Assembly: GCF_020497125.1 (NCBI RefSeq)
Contig: NC_059081.1
Span: 16,463,105 to 16,527,104 of the forward strand
Length of the DNA stretch: 64,000 nucleotides
Reading direction: 5' to 3'
Origin: Mauremys mutica
Lineage: Eukaryota; Chordata; Testudines; Geoemydidae
Each line of letters opens with the position of its first letter. Positions within the stretch are counted from its first letter, which is position 1. The position numbers were made by a program, and so were the translations under genes. This document shows positions 1 to 11,983 of the stretch, piece after piece. The notes below the pieces were generated by a model. That model had not been told where the DNA came from and did not search any database. It saw only the letters and a program-made list of their open reading frames with translations.

Positions 1-306
1 CTGAAGGCCCATAACCTTGGAATGACGTCTGATTCTGATCTCTCTCGCCACATTTGTCAGACTAGGACTAATCAAGTTGTCATTTCACCAACTTGGAATC
101 TTTCCAGGCTGTGATCCATGGAGCCTCCACCTCCAGTTGAGGGTCTTAGAAGTGCTCTTAATCATGTCCTGCTTGAATTACAGCAAAATCCTCATTGTGC
201 TGGCTTGCTTAATACAATAGTGGCTATGGTAAATGGACAAGCTAGTGGACAAAGTAGGATTTCAGTGCAGCTTTTTGGCACTCTGATATCTCAGGAAGGG
301 GGTTGA
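1..306 (+). other. Unrecognised open frame at left window edge
   Basis: Frame 1 is open from the window edge to a TGA at about 112-114, then open again from an ATG at 118 to a TGA at 304-306 (62 residues). The second part has a proline-rich start (EPPPPVEG) followed by a helix-like stretch (LNHVLLELQQNPHCAGLLNT) and codons that mostly end in A or T. The composition looks more protein-like than its neighbourhood. I do not recognise the family. It could be the tail of a retroposed gene or of a retroelement frame lying mainly outside the window, or chance. No splice sites or poly(A) signal decide this. Confidence 0.2.
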
Positions 307-3079
307 CGCAAATAGGCTTTTCCACTTAGAAAACCTTGCAGAGATTAACACTGACTGTCCTATATTCTCCTAGCTAGCCATAGTCTCGCTGTTATCCACA
401 GCCCACCAAGCCTTTTCTAGAGGTCTATGGAATAGGGGGAAAGAAATGGATAACCAGGAATTCTAGCTATAGTGAAAGGAGACTCGGGGTCTCTCTCTGG
501 CCCCTTCTGCATTATGTCTGGGTCAGGATTGCAGGCCCAATTAAAAGATACCATGTAGAAAGGTCTAACCTAACTCCTGTAATTACTTTTAATCTGGTTA
601 CTGAGATGTATTGGATAACAGATGTGCCCAAATACATGCGTGAAGTGTTCTGCAGGATTCAAATGTGAGAAATTAAGCTTCAGGCCACATGCTTTATTTT
701 GTCAAAACACTTGTCTGGTCCTTGTGTCTAAAGTGCATTTTTTGAGAAGGAACACTCTGGTTACTGTGGTTCTCTAATGATACTGCAAACTATTTTGGGA
801 TCATTTGGAATGAAAGGCACAGTATAAACGTGGTATAGCGCCACTGAAATGTATGTTGTTTTATCTGAACTGCCTTCTGGGATGGAAGGCAATGACTAAT
901 GCACGTTGCATGGAGCAAGGGGGAGAGAAGGTATTGCTGTTTAAGGTCTTTGTTACAGTGGGACCTTTCAGATATCTGTGGAACTTGCTCCCCTCACAAA
1001 TTGTCCACATTTACATTTAAGTCCAGTTTAAGGCCCCAATCCTGCCATAAACTCTATGTGGGTACAGAGGGGAAACTAAATTATTGTGGCTTTTCTTCCC
1101 ATTTATCCCCCATCACTCTGTCTGGAGTGGTTTACAACCTTGAGTGCCAACCTCAGGGCAGACGCCCCAAACGGGTGGTATGTTCTATTATTAGATTTCA
1201 TCAACTCAGTAACAAGCGTGTCCTCCTAAAGCGTCATAACAGTCTTACCATGGAGTCGCAGACAGTCCCATTGGACACTCCAGTCTATCTTGCCATCCAG
1301 GCAAGCTGGATTTAGCAATGGTTCGTTGGTATACACCAAAGATATCATAAGAATTATGCTATTCAGGTTGCTGCCAGTTCCAGGAGACCAGTCACTCACC
1401 CCCATGTCAAATTGTACCTCTGATCTCACACCGAAGACAACACGTAGCCAATCCTTAATCCTAAACTTTAAGAAAAGAAATGAAATTACAGGTTAAAGCA
1501 GGCAAACATATATACGCAAATGAGTTAGTCTGTAGTGCCAAAAGACGAGAGTTGTCGTAATCTGTCAGCACTGAATGCCTTTTAGGGCTAATCCAGGTTG
1601 ACCCTGGGGATCTCTGCTTCTGTTTCATAGCTCTAGCCCTCTGAGAGTCTCAACAGCAAAAGATGAAAAATGTGCTATTTTTATTTCCTTCTTTCAGAAT
1701 TCAAACTGCTGGGTTGAGCTCTTTTGTACGGAGCCTCTTCATGCTTGTGAAGGGGCAATTAACAAAGTCTTTGTATTGTAATGTCTCACAATGGCCCATT
1801 TAGTTTTGGTAGCCTTGATGAACAGGAGACAATCCCTGCTGAGAGGGTTTATGGTTTCATAGCAAACATTTCTTTTTTTTTTAACAGATATTCTAAGTGA
1901 GATTAATGCATGCAGCAATTTACAAGCATTTCGTAAAGTCTAAACACTAAACCCATGGTTATAAGTTCAATATCCATCTTAACCATGCTGATACACAGGT
2001 GAAACAGACAGTATTCCAGCTATGAATTTGTCAGTGCTTGGCCGAGGCCTAAAGCCTTGGTAAGAGCTGGCCCCTGGTTTGCCAGCCTAATCGTCCCTAC
2101 CTCTTAATTTTTAATTTTTCCTTTGACTGTCCAGTTGGAAATGGGTCAAGACCAAAGCTAAAAGCTAAATGAAAGCAATTGGCTGGTGCTTAATATTAAA
2201 GGAATTTGCCACTGGTATCTAACATTTTCTCTGTGTGACCAGCTTGCTGACGGTGTTGGAAAATGCTTTCATGAATTTCCTGAAATGATTCCTACGATGT
2301 ATTTCAAATGGCTCTTAAAATATGAGTCTCACTAATTAACTTGGGTTAGGAAATAAATTAATGAACTGAAGAGGAAAAAATCATGGCCTGCATCCATGAG
2401 AATAATACAATGCAATTTAATATGCGGATTTCATAAGAATTATGCTTGAAGGCAGTTTTAACCAAGAAGAAACAAACATATAAATTGTTTACAAGTTGCT
2501 GAATTTAAATATGTTGATTTAGCAGCCCTCTTTGTATTTCATTTAACAGATGGGTCAAATTAAAACAAATATTTGCTCATTTCCAACATATTTCACATTT
2601 AATGTGAAATGTAAATGACAGCATATAGCAAGATGTCTTTGAGCATCTAACAGCAATAAAAACAATCTAGCATTTTCTTTCTCTAGTCGTTAAAAGTGAT
2701 AACTTCTACAAAACAGAAATTCATAAATCTACCAAAGATGAGAAGAATGTAAGTAGAAAAACACAGAAGTAGAAACGGATGCTTTTCTGTTTTTTTTAGT
2801 GCCATATTATTGTGCTATGTTTGGCAATAATGAAAACAAATTGGGAATGTTGACAGTGAGAAAATAGATCACTTCAGAATCTAGTAGATAGTTTGCGGAA
2901 AGGAATCAAGATGCAGATGGGAATGGACAGTCATAGCCTAGAGAGAGCATGTGTTTGAGGGAGAGTACAAAGGTAGATACTACTGAAATATGTACAGAAC
3001 CAAATTCTTCTGTTACTATAACTGAGAGCAGAAATTTGGTTCATATTGTCATGATGCTTGTCTGATTCCCAGTCTGATA
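307..3079. other. Non-coding, AT-rich, no gene seen
   Basis: No supportable gene or clear repeat. ORFs such as 899-1315 have no recognisable domain and no coding bias. The part from about 2240 to 2760 is AT-rich and free of recognisable repeats, so it could hold conserved non-coding sequence, but this cannot be judged without an alignment. Confidence 0.5.
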
Positions 3080-3087
3080 GTCTATAA

Positions 3088-3779
3088 CAGGGGAGGGCAA
3101 ACTGCGGGCTGGATTCGGCCCGTCAGGGCTTTCAATCTGGCCTGTGGGATTGCCAGCCCCATGGTGCAGTGGAGTTAAGGCAGGCTCCCTGCCTGCCCTG
3201 GTCACGCGCCGCTTCCAGAAGTGGCCGGCACCATGTCTCTGCAGCCTCTGGGGGAGGTGAAGGGAGGGCTGCCCTTGCCTGCTGGCACTGCCCCCACAGT
3301 TCCCATTGGCTAGGAATGGGGAACCGCGCCCAATGGGAGCTCTGGGGGTTGTACCACAGGCGAGGGCAGCGCTCAGCAGAGCCGCCTGCCCCACCCCACC
3401 CCCAGGAGCCACTGCTGGACATGCTGGCCACTTCCATGAGCAGCATGGGACCAGGGAAGGCAGGGAGCCTGCCTTAGCCCCGCTGTATGCTGCTGCCACC
3501 CCAGAACCGCTCGAGGTAAGTGGGGGCTGGAGCCTGCACCCCTGCCCTGAGCCCCCTAGCCCCCTTCCTTGAACCCCCTGCCACACCCCTCCTGCACCCC
3601 GATTCCTGAACCCCCTCCTGCACTCTGCACCTCCCCCTGCACTCCCGCCCGCACCTCCACCCCCTGCCCTGAGCCCCTTCCAGCACAGTTCACCCCTACC
3701 CCAGTCCTACATTCATGGCCCTGCATACAATATCCCCAACCAGATGTGGCCTTCGAGCCAAAAAGTTTGCCCACCCCTG
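3088..3779. mobile_element. hAT-type non-autonomous DNA transposon, 692 bp
   Basis: The ends are inverted repeats: CAGGGGAGGGCAAACT at the left and its imperfect complement, AGTTTGCCCACCCCTG, at the right. It is flanked by 8-bp direct repeats GTCTATAA (3080-3087) and GTTTATAA (3780-3787) with one mismatch, which fits hAT superfamily target duplication. The interior is GC-rich and self-complementary, with CCCATTGGC and its complement near 3303 and 3330, and C-rich runs from about 3540 to 3690. Overlapping open frames on both strands here are composition artefacts. No transposase is present. Confidence 0.85.
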
Positions 3780-3787
3780 GTTTATAA

Positions 3788-5090
3788 TATCCTCATGGAA
3801 TGGTCCGGATTCTGGACTGTGACTGAGGAACACTTGATGCAGCTCTGGTGGTAGATGGTATAAAGGTGGATTTAAACCACTTTTGGTTCATATTGTCCCA
3901 GTTCTTGTGGTGCTGGTCTAGTCCCTAGCTGGGCTAGTCTGAACCCTAGTAATTTACTCCAAGATCTAAAGGGGCTGCTCCAGCATTTGGAAGTTGCTGG
4001 GATATCTGGCCACACTCCTCTTCCTCCAGACCCAAGAACTAGGCTGGCAGTCTGGAGGGGAGAGGTGTGGGAGCCACTGGTGGAATCCTTTGATATCTGG
4101 GCAAGCTGGATTTACGGTAGCTTTACACCAGTGGAGCTGTGCGAAGTTGCCCCAGTGTGTCGGGGGGTTGACTCGTAAGTGGCACAGTGCTGTTCCTTTC
4201 GTATGTCCCAGTGGATAGAAGTGCTGTAGTACCTCACTGCTTACACAGCTCAGATTAAGTATCTTGCACTTCAGATACGCACACTTTGGGGTGTTTTGCA
4301 AGCAACATTTTTTGTCCTCGCCCGTGTGTGTGTTAATCACTTGGAAACCTAATCTTCTCCTCTTAGTCATATGAGGAAACTCCATTCCCTCCAATGGGGC
4401 TACTTGTGTGAGTAAAGCGAGTAGAATTTGATTTGATTTGATATTGTGTGGGCTTTGCTTAAATGACTCATAATTGACCATGCTTCCTCGTTCACTGCAA
4501 ACATCACTATAAAGTCTATCTCTAGTGGACGATTATCTGGGTCCTGGTGTTATGAGCAGTGAGGAAATCTATCCAGTGCCTGTCAATGTCATTTTGTATG
4601 ATTCACGCTTGTGCAGTATTTTACGTTTAAACTTCTTGCTTCATCTACAGCAGCAGAAGTTAATTAGTTACATTTTCAGACCTGTGCCCAGGAAAAGTGC
4701 TGGACTGGTAGAACTTGAATAAATGAAGGATAAACCTAGGCAACAGCAGTGCAAGCGTCCCCACGACACTCAGTCCAGCTGTGATCACGTGGGATTGACC
4801 CTAAAGGTGGGGAGGTAGCTTGTTCAGCTCCAGGCCTTTCTGCCAAAAGCTAAAATGATGATAAAAGACCCAGCTAGATGCCAAGGGTGGTTTTGCACTG
4901 CGTGGACATGTCTGGGCATTTATTTGTACACTTGTCAGTATAGACTCTATCTTTCTGTCCTGAAAATGTTGAGATCTGTGGTCATCATAACCTCTTTTCT
5001 GCTGTGGAAAGGAGTATCAAAGTGATGGGCCAGCTGATGGGGAAATCTGTATCCCCTGCTTGAAGCATGAAGCAGCTGCGTAGCGTCTCA
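3788..5090. other. Non-coding, no gene seen
   Basis: No domain is recognisable in any frame. The 171-residue minus-strand frame at 3966-4481 has no family signature and no conserved-looking motif, so it is treated as chance. Confidence 0.5.
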
Positions 5091-5360
5091 GGGTATGTTT
5101 ACACTGCAGTTAGCTGGCATGGGCCAGCAGCAGGTGTCTGGCTCGGGATAAGGGGCTATTTAATTGCAGGGTAGATATTCAGGCTCCACCTGGAACCTGA
5201 GCTCTAGGATCCTATGAGGTAAGAGGGTCACAGAGCCCTGACTTCAGCCCACACCTGGACATTTACACTGCATTTAAACAGCCCTGCAGACTGAGCCCCC
5301 ATGAGCCCAAATCAGCTGGCATAGTTGAGCAGCAAGTGTCTAATTGCAGTGTAGACATAC
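5091..5360. mobile_element. PIF/Harbinger-like MITE
   Basis: Starts GGGTATGTTTACACTGCA and ends with the near complement TGCAGTGTAGACATAC, giving terminal inverted repeats of about 16 bp. The start resembles the end of the autonomous Harbinger element at 11811 (GGGTATGGCTACACTG). The interior is imperfectly palindromic (AATTGCAG motifs and GGCATGGGCC/GGCATAGTTG near the two ends). No clear target duplication is visible, so the outer boundaries are approximate. Confidence 0.6.
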
Positions 5361-5410
5361 AAGTGGGAGCAGCAGCTACTGAGGGTTTGGCTGGAGTAGG
5401 GGCTGCAGCG

Positions 5411-5431
5411 CTCTCTCTCTCTCTCTCTCTT
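5411..5431 (+). repeat. (CT)n microsatellite
   Basis: About ten uninterrupted CT units. The alternating-serine/leucine and arginine/glutamate ORFs crossing it are simple-repeat artefacts. Confidence 0.95.
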
Positions 5432-5884
5432 TCCCCACCCCCCGACTGTAAAAGGATCTGTGCAAACACAGATCTACTGACCCTGTTCCTCTCCCAACCC
5501 AACAGAGCCAGTTCTGCTGTACGCACAGGATACGGTGTCCCTGGCATGCCAACAGCTCAGCTGTCTCCCTGCTATTGCAGAAGACCCATAATGTCAAATA
5601 TCCCCAGGGCTCTTTAACAAGTAAGAATAGGAACTTTTCATACAAGCTTGGTGTAGCTTCTTCATTAAAAGTTGTTACAATCTGGTGGTGTTTCTAGGGT
5701 TAATTTGGCATAGTGCTGACGTTATGTGCATTAGACAAATATGGAGAGGTCTCTCCACCAAGGAGTTTACAATGTACCAGATTTAGTGTTCCGCCACAAG
5801 ACAGAGTTCATTTTGATCTTATTTGTATTCCATTAGCACCAAGATTGTGCGATATGCTGTATAGACATGACAATCCCTTCCCCA

Positions 5885-6062
5885 AAGAGCTTACAGTCCA
5901 TATACACAAGACAGGGAAAGGGGTGGGAGAAGAAACAGGCACTGAGAGCTGAGGCAACTTACCAAATGTCACCCAGATCAGTGGCAGAGCCAGGAATTAA
6001 TTGAACACAAGTCTCCTGAATATCACACCAGTGTCCTATCCACTGGAAAACACTGCCTCTTT
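5885..6062 (-). mobile_element. MIR/CORE-SINE-like remnant, reverse orientation
   Basis: Read on the minus strand it carries the MIR-style order: AGAGGCAGTG... head, a box-B-like region around AATTCCTGGCTCTGCCACTG, then the GTGACATTTGG/AAGTTGCCTCAG core and a tail mentioning TGTAAGCTC. This matches the general layout of amniote MIR-type SINEs. The copy is diverged, and the edges are approximate. Confidence 0.5.
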
Positions 6063-6783
6063 GATACCTATTGTGTCACCACTTAGTATTGACTTTTACA
6101 ATAGGTGCCTAACCCCACTGTGCTATTTAGAATAATCGCAAAACATACTGCTGCCAATGTTCACTACTCATTAGCTTGGCAGTTGTTAATCTTTTAATTC
6201 TACACAATGCCAGTTTTAAATGAACAGGCATGCGATCTGACCTAAACAGTCAATTAAAGCTAAATATAACTAGAGTGACCAATGCTAGCACTTCTCTTTA
6301 AATCAGAAATAAAATAAAAAAACTCCCCAAAAACTGAAGAAGGGCACCTGATTTCCCCCCACCCCATTATGAACAATCTAGTGTTGGCAGATTAATGTGT
6401 AGCTCAGAATAAAGATATCGTGTATAGAAATAGCCTTTCAAAAGATCACCAAGGAAATATATTTTGTAAGGCACTTGGCAAATGGATTTTCAGGAGAACA
6501 GATTACTTCAAGTACTCTGCTAAAAATATGTGGTTGTCATCTAGAGATGACTCAAGTGCTGCAAAACTTGACAATGGTAGGACTCCTGTTACAGGAAAAT
6601 TAGACATTTCCTCATAGGCTGGAAATTGTCTGTCTGGTTCTTTTCCTTACAGAAAAAGGGACAGCTTGGAGACTGAACAAAAATTGAAAGAACAACTTGG
6701 TTGATTAGTTTCCAGACTATAACTCCACCCCATGTACTTAAACCCAGTTCCACTGACTCCCTTTGGTACATTTCTTTAATCAT

Positions 6784-7262
6784 GTATCAGAGGGGTAGCC
6801 GTGTTTGCTGCTTTTACAGATCCAAACTAAGAGTCCTGTGGCACCTTATAGACTAACAGACGTATTGGAGCATGAGCTTTCGTGGGTGAATACCCACTTT
6901 GTCGGATGCATGTAGTGGAAATTTCCAGGGGCAGGTATATATATGCAAGCAAGAAGCAGGCTAGAGATAACGAGGTTAGTTCAATCAGGGAGGATGAGGC
7001 CCTCTTCTAGCAGCTGAGGTGTGAAAACCCAGGGAGGAGAAACTGCTTTTGTAGTTGGCAAGCCATTCACAGTCTTTGTTTAATCCTGAGCTGATGGTGT
7101 CAAATTTGCAGATGAACTCGAGCTCAGCAGTTTCTCTTTGAAGTCTGGTCCTGAAGGTTTTTTGCTGCAGGATGGCTACCTTTAGATCTGCTACAGTGTG
7201 TCCAGGGAGGTTCAAGTGTTCTCCTACAGATTTTTGTATATTGCCATTCCTAATATCTAATA
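6784..7262 (-). mobile_element. Penelope-like retroelement, 5'-truncated
   Basis: On the minus strand the element runs from a truncated endonuclease frame, through an untranslated part, to a terminal repeat ending in CACGGCTACCCCTCTGATAC. It is flanked by a perfect 12-bp duplication TTCTTTAATCAT (6772-6783 and 7263-7274), so both edges are well fixed and the loss of the 5' part happened at insertion. The end unit carries the sequence GTGGGTATTCACCCACGAAA (complement of 6878-6897), a hammerhead-like core described in the findings. The same terminal unit appears as an inverted pair at 18343. Confidence 0.85.
6985..7260 (-). pseudogene. Penelope GIY-YIG endonuclease, C-terminal fragment
   Basis: The minus-strand frame is open for 91 codons from the truncation point to a TAA. 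Near its start it reads SVGEHLNLPGHTVADLKV, followed by a charged helix (RTRLQRETAELEFI) and GLNKD. The EH...PGH...DLKV...GLN layout matches the C-terminal part of the GIY-YIG endonuclease that follows the reverse transcriptase in Penelope-like elements. The GIY and YIG strands and the whole reverse transcriptase are missing, so no activity is expected. There is no genuine start codon: the frame is simply cut by the insertion junction at 7262. Confidence 0.75.
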
Positions 7263-7274
7263 TTCTTTAATCAT

Positions 7275-8556
7275 TCCACTCAAGTTCCCCATAGACTTTA
7301 TTGGACATGTGCCTGAAGATGCATATGTTGTAGACTGGCTATTATTTTCATCTGTGCATGTTATTCAGTTCCCCTTAACCATATATTTCCTGATGGGGAC
7401 GCCTTTGGAGAGGGACTCTGTTACACAAGTCAATAAACTATATGCATCAATATCACCTGGTGCTTCGATATTGTCAGATCTCATAAATTTAGCAGGGGCA
7501 GTTGGATTAGTGTTTGGCTGAAGAATTTAAGGGAACACCTGGATAATCCAGGAAGTTGTGTTGGTGGCATCCACTCTGAGTCAGTATTGAGTCAATGCCC
7601 CAGCACTATATTGGTGCTGTCTTTTGAATAAGACATAAAAGCAAAGGTCTTGCCTGCTTGTTGTCCCTAAAAATGCCTTCATTCGTTCCACACGAATAGG
7701 GGGTGTTAACCCTGGTGTCTTGCCCAAATCTGGGTAATTGCGTTGTGATTATTGAAAACTCCCCCATGTGTTCAGATAGAAACGGTTCCTTCACTTCTGA
7801 CCCAAATGGTTCCGTAGCACTGCCATGTTCTGTCACACAGATACTGGATTTCACCCCAGAGGTAGCTGCATTTCATTGGAGGGTGATCGACTCCTAAACA
7901 GTTCCTGAGGGACACTGAGGTCATTTTAGGTGAAAGTCTTTAGATAAAATATTAAATGAACCATCGATCACCGTCCACTGACATACAGCTACCTCTGGGT
8001 TGGAATGTGTCATCCATTCTGTATTCAGAGCTCCATATTAATGATGGGAAGTGATTTAACATCTCCAAACAAAACTACCGCATGAACTCTACATTCTATC
8101 CAGCAAGTTTCTCTAGGTTGAATTTGGGTTTGAGGGGTAGGGGGAAGAATCAGGGTTGACATAGTCACAGTGCTGCTAAATATACTGACCTAGGTATGTT
8201 TACTGGCCATGAGTGATCAAAGCCTATTTAAAAAAAATAATAAAAAAAAATATCAGCAACAAAAAACAAAAGAGCATTTCCAGCAGCACAGTGCTGGGCA
8301 CAGCACTAGCCAAAAGGGATGATTACGCCTTTTTATATGGAGCGCCTTTCGTCATGGTTCTAGATGTAATAATTTTATTGCATAAACCTCAACAAATAAG
8401 GATTTAATAATATAGTGTTTAGGAGAGAAAAAGGTAGCTCTGTGGTAATAACACACAAATGGGAACAAACTTTAGAATCTTAACCATACACTGGGGAAAA
8501 TATAGTCACCCACAGTGATACACTGGACATCTGAAATGCAAATATCTCTGTTGGTC
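7275..8556. other. Non-coding, no gene seen
   Basis: No recognisable coding or RNA gene. Contains an A-rich run near 8225-8275. Short ORFs here lack any domain signature. Confidence 0.5.
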
Positions 8557-9501
8557 AGGACCCCAAATGGGTCGCAGGTTCGTTTTAATGGGGTCGCCAG
8601 GGCTGGCATTAGACTTGCTGGGGCAAGGGCTCCGGAGCCTTCCCAAAAGGGTGTGGGGAACTGGGGGCCCCTTCCCCTACTCCTCTGAAGTCCTGCCCTC
8701 AACCAAGCCAGAGCGGGATTGGGATCCTGGCCCCCTCCCCCTGCCTCCCGGGGTGGGGTGGGAGCAACCCCCTGCCCCTGTTCCCGCCCCCCCGAATCCC
8801 TGCCCAGGCAGATGGAGGGTCCTTGGCTCCCCACAGCTGCCTGTGTGGCTCTTATCATGGCTGGGCTGTGGCTCTGAGGGCCCTTCTCTCCCCTACCCCA
8901 GGAGGCAGGGGGAGGGTCTGTGCAGGAGGGCAGGGGGCTGGGATCCCAGGAGCCGGGTAGGGGACAGAGCCACGTGGGCAGCTCTGGGGAGCTGGTGTAG
9001 AGTCATGGACCCTTGAAGTCTACCAGCCCTGGGCCGGGCGAAGATATGGGCCGGGCACTGCTCTCAGCCCCTTCCCACCGCAGGCAGGTGGAGGGTCTGT
9101 TCAGCTTCCCGGCCGAGCTCCAGACTGGCCTGGATGGGGCCTTGGGGCGGGGGGGGGGAAGAGAGGGAAGGGGAAAAGGGTGGGGTCCGCCTTGGCGAAA
9201 AGTGGACAGGCCAGTCTTGTCCACTTTCAAAAAGTGGGAGGACCATGGCCTGAAGCCCGAGCCCCTCCATGAGGGACTGAAGCCGAAGCCCGAGGGCTTT
9301 GTCTCCACAGGGCTCGGGCTTGGGCTTTCTGTCCTGGGCCCCAGCGAGTCTAATGCCGGCCTTGCCAAAGCCTGAGTCCGGCCATGCAGGGCTGAAGCCC
9401 AAGCTCAAGCAATTTAGCTTCATTGGGGCCCCCTGTGGCGTGAGATCATGTAGTAATTTTTGTTGTCAGAAGGGGGTCACAGTGCAATGATGAGAACCAC
9501 T
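8557..9501. mobile_element. Diverged GC-rich hAT-type element
   Basis: The left part carries GACCCCAAATGGGTCGCAG and TTTTAATGGGGTCGCC. The right end carries TTTTTGTTGTCAGAAGGGGG and GAGAACCACT, which is typical of hAT ends in turtles that finish in (TTT)GAGAACC(A/C)CTG. Inner arms GGCTGGCATTAGACT (8601-8615) and AGTCTAATGCCGGCC (9348-9362) are inverted copies. The left terminus is eroded and no target duplication is visible. Overlapping ORFs of about 120-150 residues on both strands (8567-9016, 9003-9423) are products of the GC-rich palindromic composition. Confidence 0.6.
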
Positions 9502-9877
9502 ATGACAATTTTCAGTTGGAGATTAGAGTGGGGAGGGTGACTGAAAGATCTGTGCAGTAATTGCCTCTTAAAAATCTATAAAAGGTAGAATAACGTGTCC
9601 TAGGACCGCACCAGAAGGGAATTTTATTCCCAACATGGAGCTAAACAGATGTGTCTGGGAGATAATTGTTGGGATGTTCAGAAATGTATCTTGTCTGAGA
9701 TGTCTCGGTGTTCATGTGGCAACCTGTAAACTGTTTCATGCTACTGAATACAGCTTGGTTTTGGTTAATTTGGTTAATTTTTCATTACTCAAAATGTATA
9801 TTATAAATTAATCTTTCCTTTTATAACTAGCAAGTGCACATTTTGTGTGGGGGAGAGAATACTATTTTTGTTTAGCT

Positions 9878-10098
9878 CAGGGGTTCTCAAACTGGGGGTC
9901 GGGACGCCTCGGGGAGTAATGAGGCTATTACATGGGGGGTTGCGAGCTGTTAGCCTCCACCCCAAACCCTGCTTTGCCTCCAGCATTTGTAATGGTGTTT
10001 AAATATATAAAAATGTGTTTTTAATTTATATGCGGGGGTCGCACTCAGAGGCTTGCTATGTGAAAGAGGTCACCAGTACAAAAGTTTGAGAACCCCTG
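9878..10098. mobile_element. hAT-type MITE, 221 bp
   Basis: Inverted ends CAGGGGTTCTCAAACT / GTTTGAGAACCCCTG are flanked by a perfect 8-bp duplication GTTTAGCT (9870-9877 and 10099-10106). A second copy lies at 25063-25281 with the same interior (GCCTCCACCCCAAAC, CAGAGGCTTGCT). There is no coding capacity, so mobilisation would need a hAT transposase from elsewhere. Confidence 0.92.
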
Positions 10099-10106
10099 GT
10101 TTAGCT

Positions 10107-11810
10107 TGTGTGTGTGTGAGCCCGAATAAGTACTGCATAATAATAAAAAAAAAAATTAAAACTCGCCTCCTTTAAAAATTCATATGGACAACATGAATAA
10201 GAATGGTTATAATAATAAAAAAGGGGTGAGGGAAGTGTGTCAAACATGGGGCCAGAGAGATCATTCTAAAACCCAACTTTGGGGGCAGCAAAAAAGTTGG
10301 CCCATAGATTTCATGTTCGGAAATAATGCTAAACCTATTATTTTTTTCAGTTCCTCCTTCCCTTGTAAATGGTTATTCATACAAGTAAGAGATTATCAGC
10401 AGGCAGGTTTAGTCTAATAGTCAGTTGATCTTGATGATATGTTACTCTTGCATCTGATTTAAAGGATCAAAGATTCTTTCTCCCTCTTGGTAACCATACA
10501 GATAAAGTCTAGCAGTGTAAATTACTTGGATTACCCTAGAGGAAAGTCTGAAGGGACGTGTTTTTGCCTAGAAGGACATAGCTGTGGCACAGTTACAAAT
10601 TGAAATCTTAACTGGTGATCTGCAGTGGAGAATATTGTTTTGAAATTTCTCCTGACTAGTTCTGCATTTGTGTTAGCTACCCAGTAAAACTGCAAGTCTA
10701 GGAATCCACTTGTCAGAATGGAAGAAGAAGAAAATAATAAGCTTTAGCCTGCTGGTTGTTGCTGTGCAGTTAGTGCTAAGATTCTAATAGCTGCCTTTAG
10801 GAAGTCAAGGAGTTATGTACGATCAAATTGAAAGCTCCAAATGACTAATAGCTTCTCTGATATTAAAGCTCTTTCATTAAAATTCACAGACTAGCAATTA
10901 TTGTTTAAAGATAATGGTCTTAACATCAGCTAGAAAACAAAAGATTTAATTTTGTGAAATATGATATAATCGGAATTCAAAACAATAGAAGAATAGATAA
11001 TGCATTTAATTTTCACAAGTGAAGACTTTAATAAATCATCTATGAACTTGCCACAAATGAGTCTTATCTGTTGAAACTGGGAGAGGTGTGTGAGCAAACT
11101 ATGCATGAAGTGGTGCTTGGCTCAGAGGGTGGCGGTGAGAAAACATTGCCACAAGGGAATACTAATGCCTGGGATCATGGTATATTGTCCAGAGGAAGAG
11201 AATGGTATTCCAGAATTGTAATGGTTGTCTTATTTAACCTGAGTGCACCAGGTTATTACTGGAGGCACTCTCTCTATTTTATTATTAACCCTCCTCAGCT
11301 CCACACACACTCATATTGTCCCTAAGTTTCCAGCTTGTTGGAAGAAGTCCTTGAGGCCTTTCTTTCCTGCTCTCAGGAGGTATCTTTGGAGAGAGAGAGA
11401 CAAGGTAGGAAGATTTCTGTCTACTCACAATACTCGAGCAGGGGTAAGCTTCAGAGAAGGATGTTGGGTGGGCTCTTTCTCTCCTCCTCTGTTAAAGAAC
11501 ATTCTGAGGGAAAAGTTCTGGGTACCAGCAGGCGCACTGACCTCTCAGATAAAGGGAGATGGAGAGGAGGGTAATGGGACAGCCTTGTTGCTATTTTTTT
11601 CTGCCATGTAAGAGTGGGGAATAAGAGGTTGAGGTGTAAAGGTCAGTGCTAACAGTATTCTTAATGCTTCTGGCACTCTGAGGGGCTTTGGCTGCGGAGA
11701 GGCCCAGAGTACTAAAGAAATCTCTCTGATCCACCTGAGAGCTTCCTCGTGATGTTAGTGCTAGAGCATGGAGGGGAAAAGGTGAGCATATGCCTGAGCT
11801 ATTTGTCTGG
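10107..11810. other. Non-coding, no gene seen
   Basis: AT-rich single-copy-looking DNA. The frames at 11071-11611 lack recognisable domains or splice-compatible structure. Confidence 0.5.
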
Positions 11811-11983
11811 GGGTATGGCTACACTGGCGATTTGCAGCGCTGAAAAGCCTCCACCAGCGCTGCAATTAGTAAGTGGCCACACCTGCAGGGCACTTCGAGC
11901 ACTGCAACTCCCTGACTGCAGCGCTGGCCGTACACCTCACTCAGCATGGGGAATAAGGATTCCAGCGCTGGTGCTGCAGCGCT
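11811..11983 (+). repeat. Harbinger left terminal and subterminal repeats
   Basis: Beyond the terminal inverted repeat, the palindrome AGCGCT occurs at 11836, 11856, 11920, 11964 and 11978, usually as GCAGCGCTG or CCAGCGCTG. A second motif, GTGGCCACAC, starts at about 11873 and recurs at about 11996. The same two motifs recur at the right end. They are candidate binding sites for the Myb-like protein or the transposase; this role is inferred. Confidence 0.7.

Noticed and set aside
3966..4481. 171-residue minus-strand frame
   Set aside because: No recognisable family, no signal peptide or repeats, no splice context; treated as chance.
8567..9423. Four overlapping ORFs of about 120-150 residues on both strands
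   Set aside because: GC-rich, self-complementary diverged hAT-type element; no coding bias or domain.
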